A stretch of 64,000 bases of DNA from Zea mays (taxonomy: Eukaryota > Streptophyta > Magnoliopsida > Poales > Poaceae): assembly GCF_902167145.1 (NCBI RefSeq), contig NW_023366915.1, forward strand, positions 62,001-126,000. The letters run 5' to 3'. The translations under genes and the position numbers were made by a program. Of this stretch, positions 20,901 to 33,729 are shown piece by piece (within the stretch, counting starts at the first letter, position 1; every line of letters starts with the position of its first letter). The notes beneath the pieces were generated by a model. It made no database searches. It was given only the letters and a program-made list of their open reading frames with translations, and had not been told where the DNA came from.

Positions 20901-23900
20901 CCTTCGATATTATTGAAAATGGTCATTCATGGCTATTTTCGGCAAAATGGGGGTTGTGTGGCCATTGATCGTCGACCAGAGGCTCATACACCTCACCCCA
21001 CATATGTTTCCTTGTCTGGTGGAGACCATTTCTTGGTCAAAAATCCGTAGGTGTTAGCCTTCGATGTTATTGAAAATGGTCGTTCATGGCTATTTTCGAC
21101 AAAAATGGGGGTTGTGTGGCCATTGATCATCGACCAGAGGCTCATACACCTCACCCCACATATGTTTCCTTGCCATAGATCACATTCTTGGATTTCTGGT
21201 GGAGACCATTTCTTGGTCAAAAATCCGTAGGTCTTAGCCTCTAATATTATTGAAAATGGTCGCTCATGGCTATTTTCGGCAAAATGGGGGTTGTGTGGCC
21301 ATTGATCGTCGACCAGAGGCTCATACACCTCACCCCACATATGTTTCCTTGTCGTAGATCACATTCTTGGATTTCTGGTGGAGACCATTTCTTGGTCAAA
21401 AATCCGTAGGTGTTAGCCTTCGGTATTATTGTAAATGGTCATTCATGGCTTTTTTCGACAAAAATGGGGTTGTGTGGCCATTGATCATCGACCAGAGGCT
21501 CATACACCTCACCCCACATATGTTTCCTTGCCATAGATCACATTCTTGGATTTCTGGTGGAGACCATTTCTTGGTCAAAAATCCGTAGGTCTTAGCCTCT
21601 AGTATTATTGAAAATGGTTGCTCATGGCTATTTTCATAAAAAAATGGGGGTTGTGTGGCCATTGATCGTCGACCAGAGGCTCATACACCTCACCCCACAT
21701 ATGTTTCCTTGCCATAGATCACATTCTTGGATTTCTGGTGGAGACCATTTCTTGGTCAAAAATCCGTAGGTGTTAGCCTTCGATATTATTGAAAATGGTC
21801 GTTCATGGCTATTTTCGACAAAAATGGGGGTTGTGTGGCCATTGATCATCGACCAGAGGCTCATACACCTCACCCCACATATGTTTCCTTGCCATAGATC
21901 ACATTCTTGGATTTCTGGTGGAGACCATTTCTTGGTTAAAAACTCGTAGGTGTTAGCCTTCGGTATTATTGAAAATGGTCATTCATGGCTATTTTCGGCA
22001 AAATGGGGGTTGTGTGGCCATTGATCATCGACCAGAGGCTCATACACCTCACCCCACATATGTTTCCTTGCCATAGATCACATTCTTGGATTTCTGGTGG
22101 AGACCATTTCTTGGTCAAAAATCCGAACGTGTTAGCCTTCGGTATTTTTTAAAATGGTCATTCATGGCTATTTTCGACAAAAATGGGGGTTGTGTGGCCA
22201 TTGATCATCGACCAGAGGATCGTACACCTCACTCCACATATGTTTCCTTGCCATAGATCACATTCTTGGATTTCTGGTGGAGACCATTTCTTGGTCAAAA
22301 ATCCGTAGGTCTTAGCCTCTAGTATTATTGAAAATGGTCGTTCATGGCTATTTTCGGCAAAATGGGGGTTGTGTGGCCATTGATCATCGACCAGAGGCTC
22401 ATACACCTCACCCCACATATGTTTCCTTGCCATAGATCACATTCTTGGATTTCTGGTGGAGACCATTTCTTGGTCAAAAATCCGAACGTGTTAGCCTTCG
22501 GTATTTTTTAAAATGGTCATTCATGGCTATTTTCGACAAAAATGGGGGTTGTGTGGCCATTGATCATCGACCAGAGGATCGTACACCTCACTCCACATAT
22601 GTTTCCTTGCCATAGATCACATTCTTGGATTTCTGGTGGAGACCATTTCTTGGTCAAAAATCCGTAGGTCTTAGCCTCTAGTATTATTGAAAATGGTCGT
22701 TCATGGCTATTTTCGACAAAAATGGGGGTTGTGTGGCCATTGATCATCGACCAGACGCTCATACACCTCACCCCACATATGTTTCCTTGCCATAGATCAC
22801 ATTCTTGGATTTCTGGCGGAGACCATTTCTTGGTCCAAAATCCGTAGGTGTTAGCCTCTAGTATTATTGAAAATGGTCGCTCATGGCTATTTTCATAAAA
22901 AATGGGGGTTGTGTGGCCATTGATCGTCGACCAGAGGCTCATACACCTCACCCCACATATGTTTCCTTGCCATAGATCACATTCTTGGATTTCTGGTGGA
23001 GACCATTTCTTGGTCAAAAATCCGTAGGTGTTAGCCTTCGATATTATTGAAAATGGTCGTTCATGGCTATTTTCGACAAAAATGGGGGTTGTGTGGCCAT
23101 TGATCGTCGACCAGAGGCTCATACACCTCACCCCACATATGTTTCCTTGCCATAGATCACATTCTTGGATTTCTGGTGGAGGCCATTTCTTGGTCAAAAA
23201 TCCGTAGTTGTTAGCCTTCGGTATTATTGAAAATGGTCGTTCATGGCTATTTTCGACAAAAATGGGGGTTGTGTGGCCATTGATCATCGACCAGAGGCTC
23301 ATACACCTCACCCCACATATGTTTCCTTGCCATAGATCACATTCTTGGATTTCTGGTGGAGACCATTTCTTGGTCAAAAATCCGTAGGTGTTAGCCTCTA
23401 GTATTATTGAAAATGGTCGCTCATGGCTATTTTCAAGGTCGCTCATGGCTATTTTCACAAAAAATGGGGGTTGTGTGGCCATTGATCGTCGACCAGAGGC
23501 TCATACACCTCACCCCACATATGTTTCCTTGCCATAGATCACATTCTTGGATTTCTGGTGGAGACCATTTCTTGGTCTAAAATCCGTAGGTGTTAGCCTC
23601 TAGTATTATTGAAAATGGTCGCTCATGGCTATTTTCAAGGTCGCTCATGGCTATTTTCATAAAAAATGGGGGTTAGTGTGGCCATTAATCATCGACTAGA
23701 GGCTCATAAACCTCACCCCACATATGTTTCCTTGCCATAGATCACATTCTTGGATTTCTGGTGGAGACCATTTCTTGGTCAAAAACTCGTACGTGTTAGC
23801 CTTCGGTATTATTGAAAATGGTCGTTCATGGCTATTTTCGACAAAAATGGGGGTTGTGTGGCCATTGATCATCGACCAGAGGCTCGTACACCTCACCCCA

Positions 23901-24320
23901 CATATGTTTCCTTGCCATAGATCACATTCTTTGATTTCTGGTGGAGACCATTTCTTGGTCAAAAATCCGTAGGTGTTAGCCTCTAGTATTATTGAAAATG
24001 GGTGCTCATGGCTATTTTCAAGGTCGCTCATGGCTATTTTCATAAAAAATGGGGGTTGTGTGGCCATTTATCATCGACTAGAGGCTCATAAACCTCACCC
24101 TCACATATATTTCCTTGCCATAGATCACATTCTTGGATTTCTGGTGGAGACCATTTCTTGGTCAAAAATCCGTAGGTGTTAGCCTTCGGTATTATTGAAA
24201 ATGGTCGTTCATGGCTATTTTCGACAAAAATGGGGGTTGTGTGGCCATTGATCATCGACCAGACGCTCATACACCTCACCCCACATATGTTTCCTTGCCA
24301 TAGATCACATTCTTGGATTT
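11953..24320 (-). repeat. Knob180 satellite, - orientation, 4.3-4.5 kb higher-order blocks
   Basis: About 68 monomers in - orientation. Rare variants recur in the same order at 4.3-4.5 kb spacing: CAAGGTCGCTCATGG (14067, 18585, then 23435), TTTCTCGTGGAGACC (~15260, ~19777), CATTGATCTTCCACCAG (~15548, ~20066), CACTACACATATG (~16298, ~20816). This defines copy 1 (~12060-16575), copy 2 (~16576-21000) and a third, rearranged copy (~21000-23500). Within copy 3 a two-monomer segment of 359 bp is repeated (CCGAACGTG...GGTATTTTTT at ~22124 and ~22483). At 24321-24325 the orientation switches to + through the shared bases CTGGT. Confidence 0.93.
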
Positions 24321-27300
24321 CTGGTCGATGATCAATGGCCACACAACCCCCATTTTTGTCAAAAATAGCCATGAACGACCATTTTCAATAATACCGAAGG
24401 CTAACACCTACGGATTTTTGACCAAGAAATGGCTCCACCAGAAATCCAAGAATGTGATCCATGGCAAGGAAACATATGTGGGGTGAGGTTTATGAGCCTC
24501 TAGTCGATGATAAATGGCCACACAACCCCCATTTTTTATGAAAATAGCCATGAGCGACCATTTTCAATAATACTTGAGGCTAACACATTCGGTTTTTTGC
24601 CCAAGAAATGGTCTCCACCAGAAATCCAAGAATGTGATCTACGACAAGGAAACATATGTGTAGTGAGGTGTATGAGTGTCTGGTCGATGATCAATGGTCA
24701 CACAACCCCCATTTTTGTCGAAAATAGCCATGAACGACAATTTTCAATAATACCGAAGGCTAACACCTATGGATTTTTGACCAAGAAATGGTCTCCACCA
24801 GAATCCAAGAATGTGATCTATGGCAAGGAAACATATGTGGGGTGAGGTTTATGAGCCTCTGGTCGATGATAAATGGCCACACAACCCCCATTTTTTATGG
24901 AAATAGCCATGAGCGACCTTGAAAATAGCCATAAACGACCATTTTCAATAATACCGAAGGCTAACACGTACGGATTTTAGACCAAGAAATGGTCTCCACC
25001 AGATGGGGTGAGGTGTACGAGCCTCTGGTCGATGATCAATGGCCACACAACCCCCATTTTTGTCGAAAATAGCCATGAATGACCATTTTCAATAATACCG
25101 AAGGCTAACACCTACGGATTTTTGACCAAGAAATGGTTTCCACCAGAAATGCAAGAATGTAATCTATGGCAAGGAAACATATGTGGGGTGAGGTTTATGA
25201 GCCTCTAGTCGATGATAAATGGCCACACAACCCCCATTTTTTATGAAAATAGCCATGAGCGACCTTGAAAATAGCCATGAACGACCATTTTCAATAATAC
25301 CGAAGGCTAACACGTACAGATTTTAGACCAAGAAATGGTCTCCACCAGATGGGGTGAGGTGTACGAGCCTCTGGTCGATGATCAATGGCCACACAACCCC
25401 CATTTTTGTCGAAAATAGCCATGAATGACCATTTTCAATAATACCGAAGGCTAACACCTACGGATTTTTGACCAAGAAATGGTTTCCTTCAGAAATCCAA
25501 GAATCTGATCTATGGCAAGGAAACATATGTGGGGTGAGGTGTACGAGCCTCTGGTCGATGATCAATGACCACACAACCCCCATTTTGCCGAAAATAGCCA
25601 TGAATGACCATTTTCAATAATACCGAAGCCTAACACGTACGAGTTTTTAACCAAGAAATGGTCTCCACCAGAAATCCAAGAATGTGATCTATGGCAAGGA
25701 AACATATGTGGGGTGAGGTGTATGAGCCTCTGGTCGATGATCAATGGCCACACAACCCCCATTTTTGTCGAAAATAGCCATGAACGACCATTTTCAATAA
25801 TATTAGAGGCTAAGACCTACGGATTTTTGACCAAGAAATGGTCTCCACCAGAAATCCAAGAATGTGATCTATGGCAAGGAAACATATGTGGGGTGAGGTG
25901 TATGAGCCTCTAGTCGATGATCAATGGCCACACAACCCCCATTTTTGTCGAAAATAGCCATGAACGACCATTTTCAATAATATTAGAGGCTAACACCTAC
26001 GGATTTTAGACCAAGAAATGGTCTCCACCAGAAATCCAAGAATGTGATATATGGCAAGGAAACATATGTGGGGTGAGGTGTATGAGCGTCTGGTCGATGA
26101 TCAATGGCCACACAACCGCCATTTTTGTCGAAAATAGCCATGAACGACCATTTTCAATAATACTAGAGGCTAAGACCTACGGATTTTTGACCAAGAAATG
26201 GTCACCACCAGAAATCCAAGAATGTGATCTATGGCAAGGAAACATATGTGGAGTGAGGTGTACGATCCTCTGGTCGATGATCAATGGCCACACAACCCCC
26301 ATTTTTGTCGAAAATAGCCATGAACGACCATTTTCAATAATATCGAAGGCTAACACCTACGGATTTTTGACCAAGAAATGGTCTCCACCAGAAATCCAAG
26401 AATGTGATCTATGGCAAGGAAACATATGTGGGGTGAGGTGTATGAGCGTCTGGTCGATGATCAATGGCCACACAACCCCCATTTTTGTCGAAAATAGCCA
26501 TGAACGACCATTTTCAATAATATCGAAGGCTAACACCTACGGATTTTTGACGAAGAAATGGTCTCCACCAGAAATCCAAGAATGTAATCTATGGCAAGGA
26601 AACATATGTGGGGTGAGGTGTATGAGCCTCTGGTCGATGATCAATTGCCACACAACCCCCATTTTGCCGAAAATAGCCATGAACGACCATTTTCAATAAT
26701 ACCGAAGGCTAACACGTACGAGTTTTTGACCAAGAAATGGTCTCCACCAAAAATCCAAGAATGTGATCTATGGCAAGGAAACATATGTGGGGTGAGGTGT
26801 ATGAGCCTCTGGTCGATGATAAATGGCCACACAACCCCCATTTTTTATGAAAATAGCCATGAGCGACCTTGAAAATAGCCATGAGCGACCATTTTCAATA
26901 ATACTAGAGGCTAACACCTACGGATTTTAGACCAAGAAATGGTCTCCACAAGAAATCCAAGAATGTGATCTATGGCAAGGAAACATATGTGGGGTGAGGT
27001 GTATGAGCGTCTGGTCGATGATCAATGGCCACACAACCCCCATTTTTGTCAAAAATAGCCATGAACGACCATTTTCAATAATACCGAAGGCTAACACCTA
27101 CGGATTTTTGACCAAGAAATGGTCTCCACCAGAAATCCAAGAATGTGATCTACGGCAAGGAAACATATGTGGTGTGAGGTGTATGAGCCTCTGGTCGACG
27201 ATCAATGGCCACACAACCCCCATTTTTTATGAAAATAGCCATGAGCGACCATTTTCAATAATACTAGAGGCTAACACCTACGGATTTTAGACCAAGAAAT

Positions 27301-28487
27301 GGTCTCCACCAGAAATCCAAGAATGTGATCTATGGCAAGGAAACATATGTGGGTGAGGTGTATGAGCGTCTGGTCGATGATCAATGGCCACACAACCCCC
27401 ATTTTTGTCGAAAATAGCCATGAACGACCATTTTCAATAATACTAGAGGCTAAGACCTACGGATTTTTGACCAAGAAATGGTCTCCACCAGAAATCCAAG
27501 AATGTGATCTATGGCAAGGAAACATATGTGGAGTGAGGTGTACGATCCTCTGGTCGATGATCAATGGCCACACAACCCCCATTTTTGTCGAAAATAGCCA
27601 TGAATGACCATTTTCAAAAATACCGAAGGCTAACACGTTCGGATTTTTGACCAAGAAATGGTCTCCACCAGAAATCCAAGAATGTGATCTATGGCAAGGA
27701 AACATATGTGGGGTGAGGTGTATGAGCGTCTGGTCGATGATCAATGGCCACACAACCCCCATTTTTGTCGAAAATAGCCATGAACGACCATTTTCAATAA
27801 TACCGAAGGCTAACACGTACGGATTTTAGACCAAGAAATGGTCTCCACCAGATGGGGTGAGGTGTACGAGCCTCTGGTCGAATGATCAATGGCCACACAA
27901 CCCCCATTTTTGTCGAAAATAGCCATGAATGACCATTTTCAATAATACCGAAGGCTAACACCTACGGATTTTTGACCAAGAAATGGTTTCCACCAGAAAT
28001 CCAAGAATGTGATCTACGACAAGGAAACATATGTGGGGTGAGGTGTATGAGCCTCTGGTCGACGATCAATGGCCACACAACCCCCATTTTGCCGAAAATA
28101 GCCATGAATGACCATTTTCAATAATACCAAAGGCTAAGACCTACGGATTTTTGACCAAGAAATGGTCTCCACCAGAAATCCAAGAATGTGATCTATGGCA
28201 AGGAAACCTATGTGGGGTGAGGTGTATGAGCCTCTGGTCGATGATCAATGGCCACACAACCCCCATTTTTGTTGAAAATAGCCATGAATGACCATTTACA
28301 ATAATACCGAAGGCTAACACCTACGGATTTTTGACCAAGAAATGGTCTCCACTAGAAATCCAAGAATGTGATCTACGACAAGGAAACATATGTGGGGTGA
28401 GGTGTATGAGCCTCTGGTCGATGATCAATGGCCACAGAACCCCCATTTTTGCCGAAAATAGCCATGAGCGACCATTTTCAATAATAC
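24321..28487 (+). repeat. Knob180 satellite, + orientation
   Basis: About 23 monomers. It includes three shortened units with CCACCAGATGGGGTGAGGTG (near 24997, 25343 and 27847), the same truncation as near 4374, and several units with the 24-bp internal duplication (near 24906, 25255, 26848). The stretch from ~26.8 kb to the end matches ~3.2-5.0 kb unit for unit. Ends at CAATAATAC, where orientation flips. Confidence 0.93.
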
Positions 28488-28818
28488 ACCTCACCCCACA
28501 TATGTTTCCTTGCCATAGATCACATTCTTGGATTTCTGGTGGAGACCATTTCTTGGTCAAAAATCCGTAGGTGTTAGCCTTCGGTATTATTGAAAACGGT
28601 TGTTCATGGCTATTTTCGGCAAAAATGGGGGTTGTGTGGCCATTGATCATCGACCAGACGCTCATACACCTCACCCCACATATGTTTCCTTGCCATAGAA
28701 TTACCATTTTCAAAAATACCAAAGGCTAACACCTACGGATTTTTGACCAAGAAATGGTCTCCACCATAAATCCAAGAATGTGATCTATGGCAAGGAAACA
28801 TATGTGGGGTGAGGTGTA
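28488..28818. repeat. Palindrome core in knob180 (unoccupied twin of the Grande-like insertion site)
   Basis: A - segment (28488-~28699) followed by a + segment (~28700-28814). Its outer ~95 bp on each side are complementary (CACCTCACCCCACATATG... with ...CATATGTGGGGTGAGGTG), centred near 28652. Left and right satellite arms continue the symmetry: the shortened CCACCAGATGGGG unit at ~27848 mirrors CCCCATCTGGTGG at ~29448, and GTACGATCCTCTGG at ~27541 mirrors ~29756. The left joint is the same sequence that hosts the element at 5014-11619. Confidence 0.88.
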
Positions 28819-31800
28819 TTATTTAAAAAATGGTCGCTCATGGCTATTTTTGGCAAAAATGGGGGTTGTGTGGCCATTGATCATCGACCAGAGGCTCATA
28901 CACCTCACCCCACATATGTTTCCTTGTCGTAGATCACATTCTTGGATTTCTGGTGGAGACCATTTCTTGGTCAAAAATCCGTAGGTGTTAGTCTTCGGTA
29001 TTATTGTAAATGGTCATTCATGGCTATTTTCGACAAAAATGGGGGTTGTGTGGCCATTGATCATCGACCAGAGGCTCATACACCTCACCCCACATATGTT
29101 TCCTTGCCATAGATCACATTCTTGGATTTCTGGTGGAGACCATTTCTTGGTCAAAAATCCGTAGGTCTTAGCCTTCGGTATTATTGAAAATGGTCATTCA
29201 TGGCTATTTTCGGCAAAATGGGGGTTGTGTGGCCATTGATCGTCGACCAGAGGCTCATACACCTCACCCCACTTATGTTTCCTTGTCGTAGATCACATTC
29301 TTGGATTTCTGGTGGAAACCATTTCTTGGTCAAAAATCCGTAGGTGTTAGCCTTCGGTATTATTGAAAATGGTCATTCATGGCTATTTTCGACAAAAATG
29401 GGGGTTGTGTGGCCATTGATCATCGACCAGAGTCTCGTACACCTCACCCCATCTGGTGGAGACCATTTCTTGGTCTAAAATCCGTATGTGTTAGCCTTCG
29501 GTATTATTGAAAATAGTCGTTCATGGCTATTTTCGACAAAAATGGGGGTTGTGTGGCCATTGATCATCGACCAGACGCTCATACACCTCACCCCACATAT
29601 GTTTCCTTGCCATAGATCACATTCTTGGATTTCTGGTGGAGACCATTTCTTGGTCAAAAATCCGAACGTGTTAGCCTTCGGTATTTTTGAAAATGGTCAT
29701 TCATGGCTATTTTCGACAAAATGGGGGTTGTGTGGCCATTGATCATCGACCAGAGGATCGTACACCTCACTCCACATATGTTTCCTTGCCATAGATCACA
29801 TTCTTGGATTTCTGGTGGAGACCATTTCTTGGTCAAAAATCCGTAGGTCTTAGCCTCTAGTATTATTGAAAATGGTCGTTCATGGCTATTTTCGACAAAA
29901 ATGGGGGTTGTGTGGCCATTAATCATCGACCAGAGGCTCATACACCTCACCCCACATATGTTTCCTTGCCATAGATCACATTCTTGGATTTCTGGTGGAG
30001 ACCATTTCTTGGTCAAAAATCCGTAGGTGTTAGCCTTCAGTGTCATTAAAAATGGTCGTTTATGGCTATTTTCGACAAAAATGGGGGTTGTGTGGCCATT
30101 GATCATCGACCAGAGGCTCATACACCTCACCCCACATATGTTTCCTTGCCATAGATCACATTCTTGGATTTCTGGTGGAGACCATTTCTTGGTCAAAAAT
30201 CCGTAGGTCTTAGCCTCTAGTATTATTGAAAATGGTCGCTCATGCCTATTTTCATAAAAAATGGGGGTTGTGTGGCCATTGATCATCGACCAGAGGCTCA
30301 TACACCTCTGGTGGAGACCAATTCTTGGTCAAAAATCTGTAGGTGTTAGCCTTCGGTATTATTGAAAATGGTCGTTCATGACTATTTTCATAAAAAATGG
30401 GGGTTGTGTGGCCATTTATCATCGACTAGAGGCTCGTACACCTCACCCCACATATGTTTCCTTGCCATAGATCACATTCTTGGATTTCTGGTGGAGACCA
30501 TTTCTTGGTTAAAAACTCGTACGTGTTAGCCTTCGGTATTATTGAAAATGGTCGCTCATGGCTATTTTCATAAAAAATGGGGGTTGTGTGGCCATTGATC
30601 ATCGACCAGACGCTCATACACCTCACCCCACATATGTTTCCTTACCATAGATCACATTCTTGGATTTCTGGTGGAGACCATTTCTTGGTCAAAAATCCGT
30701 AGGTGTTAGCCTTCGGTATTATTGTAAATGGTCATTCATGGCTATTTTCGACAAAAATGGGGGTTGTGTGGCCATTGATCATCGACCAGAGGCTCATACA
30801 CCTCACCCCACATATGTTTCCTTGCCATAGATCACATTCTTGGATTTCTGGTGGAGACCATTTCTTGGTCAAAAATCCGTAGGTCTTAGCCTCTAGTATT
30901 ATTAAAAATGGTCGCTCATGGCTATTTTCAAGGTCGCTCATGGCTATTTTCATAAAAAAATGGGGGTTGTGTGGCCATTGATCATCGACCATAGGCTCAT
31001 ACACCTCACCCCACATATGTTTCCTTGCCATAGATCACATTCTTGGATTTCTGGTGGAGACCATTTCTTGGTCAAAAATCCGTAGGTGTTAGCCTCTAGT
31101 ATTATTGAAAATGGTCGTTCATGGCTATTTTCGGCAAAATGGGGGTTGTGTGGCCATTGATCATCGACCAGACACTCATACACCTCACCCCACATATGTT
31201 TCCTTGCCATAGATCACATTCTTGGATTTCTGGTGGAGACCATTTCTTGGTCAAAAATCCGTACGTGTTAGCCTTTGGTATTTTTGAAAATGGTCATTCA
31301 TGGCTATTTTCGACAAAAATGGGGGTTGTGTGTCCATTGATCATCGACTAGAGGCTCATACACCTCACCCCACATATGTTTCTTTGCCATAGATCACATT
31401 CTTGGATTTCTGGTGGAGACCATTTCTTGGTCAAAAATCCGTAGGTCTTAGCCTCTAGTATTATTGAAAATGGACGTTCATGGCTATTTTCGACAAAAAT
31501 GGGGGTTGTGTGGCCATTGATCATCGACTAGAGGCTCATAAACCTCACCCCACATATGTTTCCTTGCCATAGATTACATTCTTGGATTTCTGGTGGAGAC
31601 CATTTCTTGGTCAAAAATCCGTAGGTGTTAGCCTTCGGTATTATTCAAAATGGTCGTTCATGGCTATTTTCGACACCCACATATGTTTCCTTGCCATAGA
31701 TCACATTCTTGGATTTCTGGTGGAGACCATTTCCTGTTCTAAAATCCGTAGGTGTTAGCCTCTAGTATTATTGAAAATGGTCGCTCATGGCTATTTTCAA

Positions 31801-33390
31801 GGTCGCTCATGGCTATTTTCATAAAAAATGGGGGTTGTGTGGCCATTTATCATCGACTAGAGGCTCATAAACCTCACCCCACATATGTTTCCTTGCCATA
31901 GATCACATTCTTGGATTTCTGGTGGAGACCATTTCTTGGTCAAAAACTCGTACGTGTTAGCCTTCGGTATTATTGAAAATGGTCGTTCATGGCTATTTTC
32001 GACAAAAATGGGCGTTGTGGAGACCATTTCTTGGTCAAAAATCCGTAGGTGTTAGCCTTCGATATTATTGAAAATGGTCGTTCATGGCTATTTTCGACAA
32101 AAATGGGGGTTGTGTGGCCATTGATCATCGACCAGACGCTCATACACCTCACCCCACATATGTTTCCTTGCCATAGATCACATTCTTGGATTTCTGGTGG
32201 AGACCATTTCTTGGTCAAAAATCCGTAGGTGTTAGCCTTCGGTATTATTGTAAATGGTCATTCATGGCTATTTTCGACAAAAATGGGGGTTGTGTGGCCA
32301 TTGATCATCGACAAGAGGCTCATACACCTCACCCCACATATGTTTCCTTGCCATAGATCACATTCTTGGATTTCTGGTGGAGACCATTTCTTGGTCAAAA
32401 AGCCGTAGGTCTTAGCCTTTGGTATTATTGAAAATGGTCATTCATGGCTATTTTCGGCAAAATGGGGGTTGTGTGGCCATTGATCGTCGACCAGAGGCTC
32501 ATACACCTCACCCCACATATGTTTCCTTGTCGTAGATCACATTCTTGGATTTCTGGTGGAGACCATTTCTTGGTCAAAAACTCGTACGTGTTAGCCTTCG
32601 GTATTATTGAAAATGGTCATTCATGGCTATTTTCGGCAAAATGGGGGTTGTGTGGCCATTGATCATTGACCAGAGGCTCGTACACCTCACCCCACATATG
32701 TTTCCTTGCCATAGATCACATTCTTGGATTTCTGGTGGAGACCATTTCTTGGTCAAAAATCCGTAGGTGTTAGCCTTCGGTATTATTGAAAATGGTCGTT
32801 CATGGCTATTTTCGACAAAAATGGGGGTTGTGTGGCCATTGATCATCGACCAGACGCTCATACACCTCACCCCACATATGTTTCCTTGCCATAGATCACA
32901 TTCTTGGATTTCTGGTGGAGACCATTTATTGGTCAAAATTCCGTACGTGTTAGCCTTTGGTATTTTTGAAAATTGTCGTTCATGGCTATTTTCGACAAAA
33001 ATGGGGGTTGTGTGGCCATTGATCATCGACCAGAGGCTCATACACCTCACCCCACATATGTTTCCTTGCCATAGATCACATTCTTGGATTTCTGGTGGAG
33101 ACCATTTCTTGGGCAAAAATCCGTACGTGTTAGCCTTCGGTATTATTGAAAATGGTCATTCGTGGCTATTTTCGACAAAAATGGGGGTTGTGTGGCCATT
33201 GATCATCGACCAGAGGCTCATACACCTCACCCCACATATGTTTCCTTGCCATAGATTACATTCTTGGATTTCTGGTGGAAACCATTTCTTGGTTAAAAAC
33301 TCGTATGTGTTAGCCTTCGGTATTATTGAAAATGGTCATTCATGGCTATTTTCGACAAAAATGGGGGTTGTGTGGCCATTGATCATCGAC
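28819..33390 (-). repeat. Knob180 satellite, - orientation
   Basis: About 25 monomers including several recombinant units: CATACACCTCTGGTGGAGACC (~30300), TTTCGACACCCACATATG (~31672) and GGGCGTTGTGGAGACC (~32011). Each is a deletion fusing two non-adjacent parts of the monomer. The same fused units recur elsewhere, so they serve as tags for duplicated segments. At 33389-33393 the orientation flips through ACC. Confidence 0.92.
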
Positions 33391-33729
33391 CACCCCCATT
33401 TTTGTCGAAAATAGCCATGAATGACCATTTACAATAATACCGAAGGCTAACACGTACGGATTTTAGACCAAGAAATGGTCTCCACCAGAAATCCAAGAAT
33501 GCGATCTATGGCAAGAAAACATATGTGGGTTGAAGTGTACGAGCCTCTGGTCGACGATCAATGGCCACACAACCCCCATTTTGCCGAAAATAGCCATGAA
33601 TGACCATTTTCAATAATACCGAAGGCTAACACGTACGAGTTTTTAACCAAGAAATGGTTTCCACCAGAAATCCAAGAATGTGATCTATGGCAAGGAAACA
33701 TATGTGGGGTGAGGTGTACGAGCCTCTGG
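33391..33729 (+). repeat. Short + oriented knob segment between - arrays
   Basis: Begins ACCCCCATTTTTGTCG directly after GGCCATTGATCATCGACC, so the flanking - sequence and this segment form a fold-back with a ~24-base loop; both arms include GGCTATTTTCGACAAAAATG or its complement. It ends at GCCTCTGGT, where the next - monomer starts with CTGGTGGAGACC. Carries the rare GTTGAAGTGTACG variant. Confidence 0.9.
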
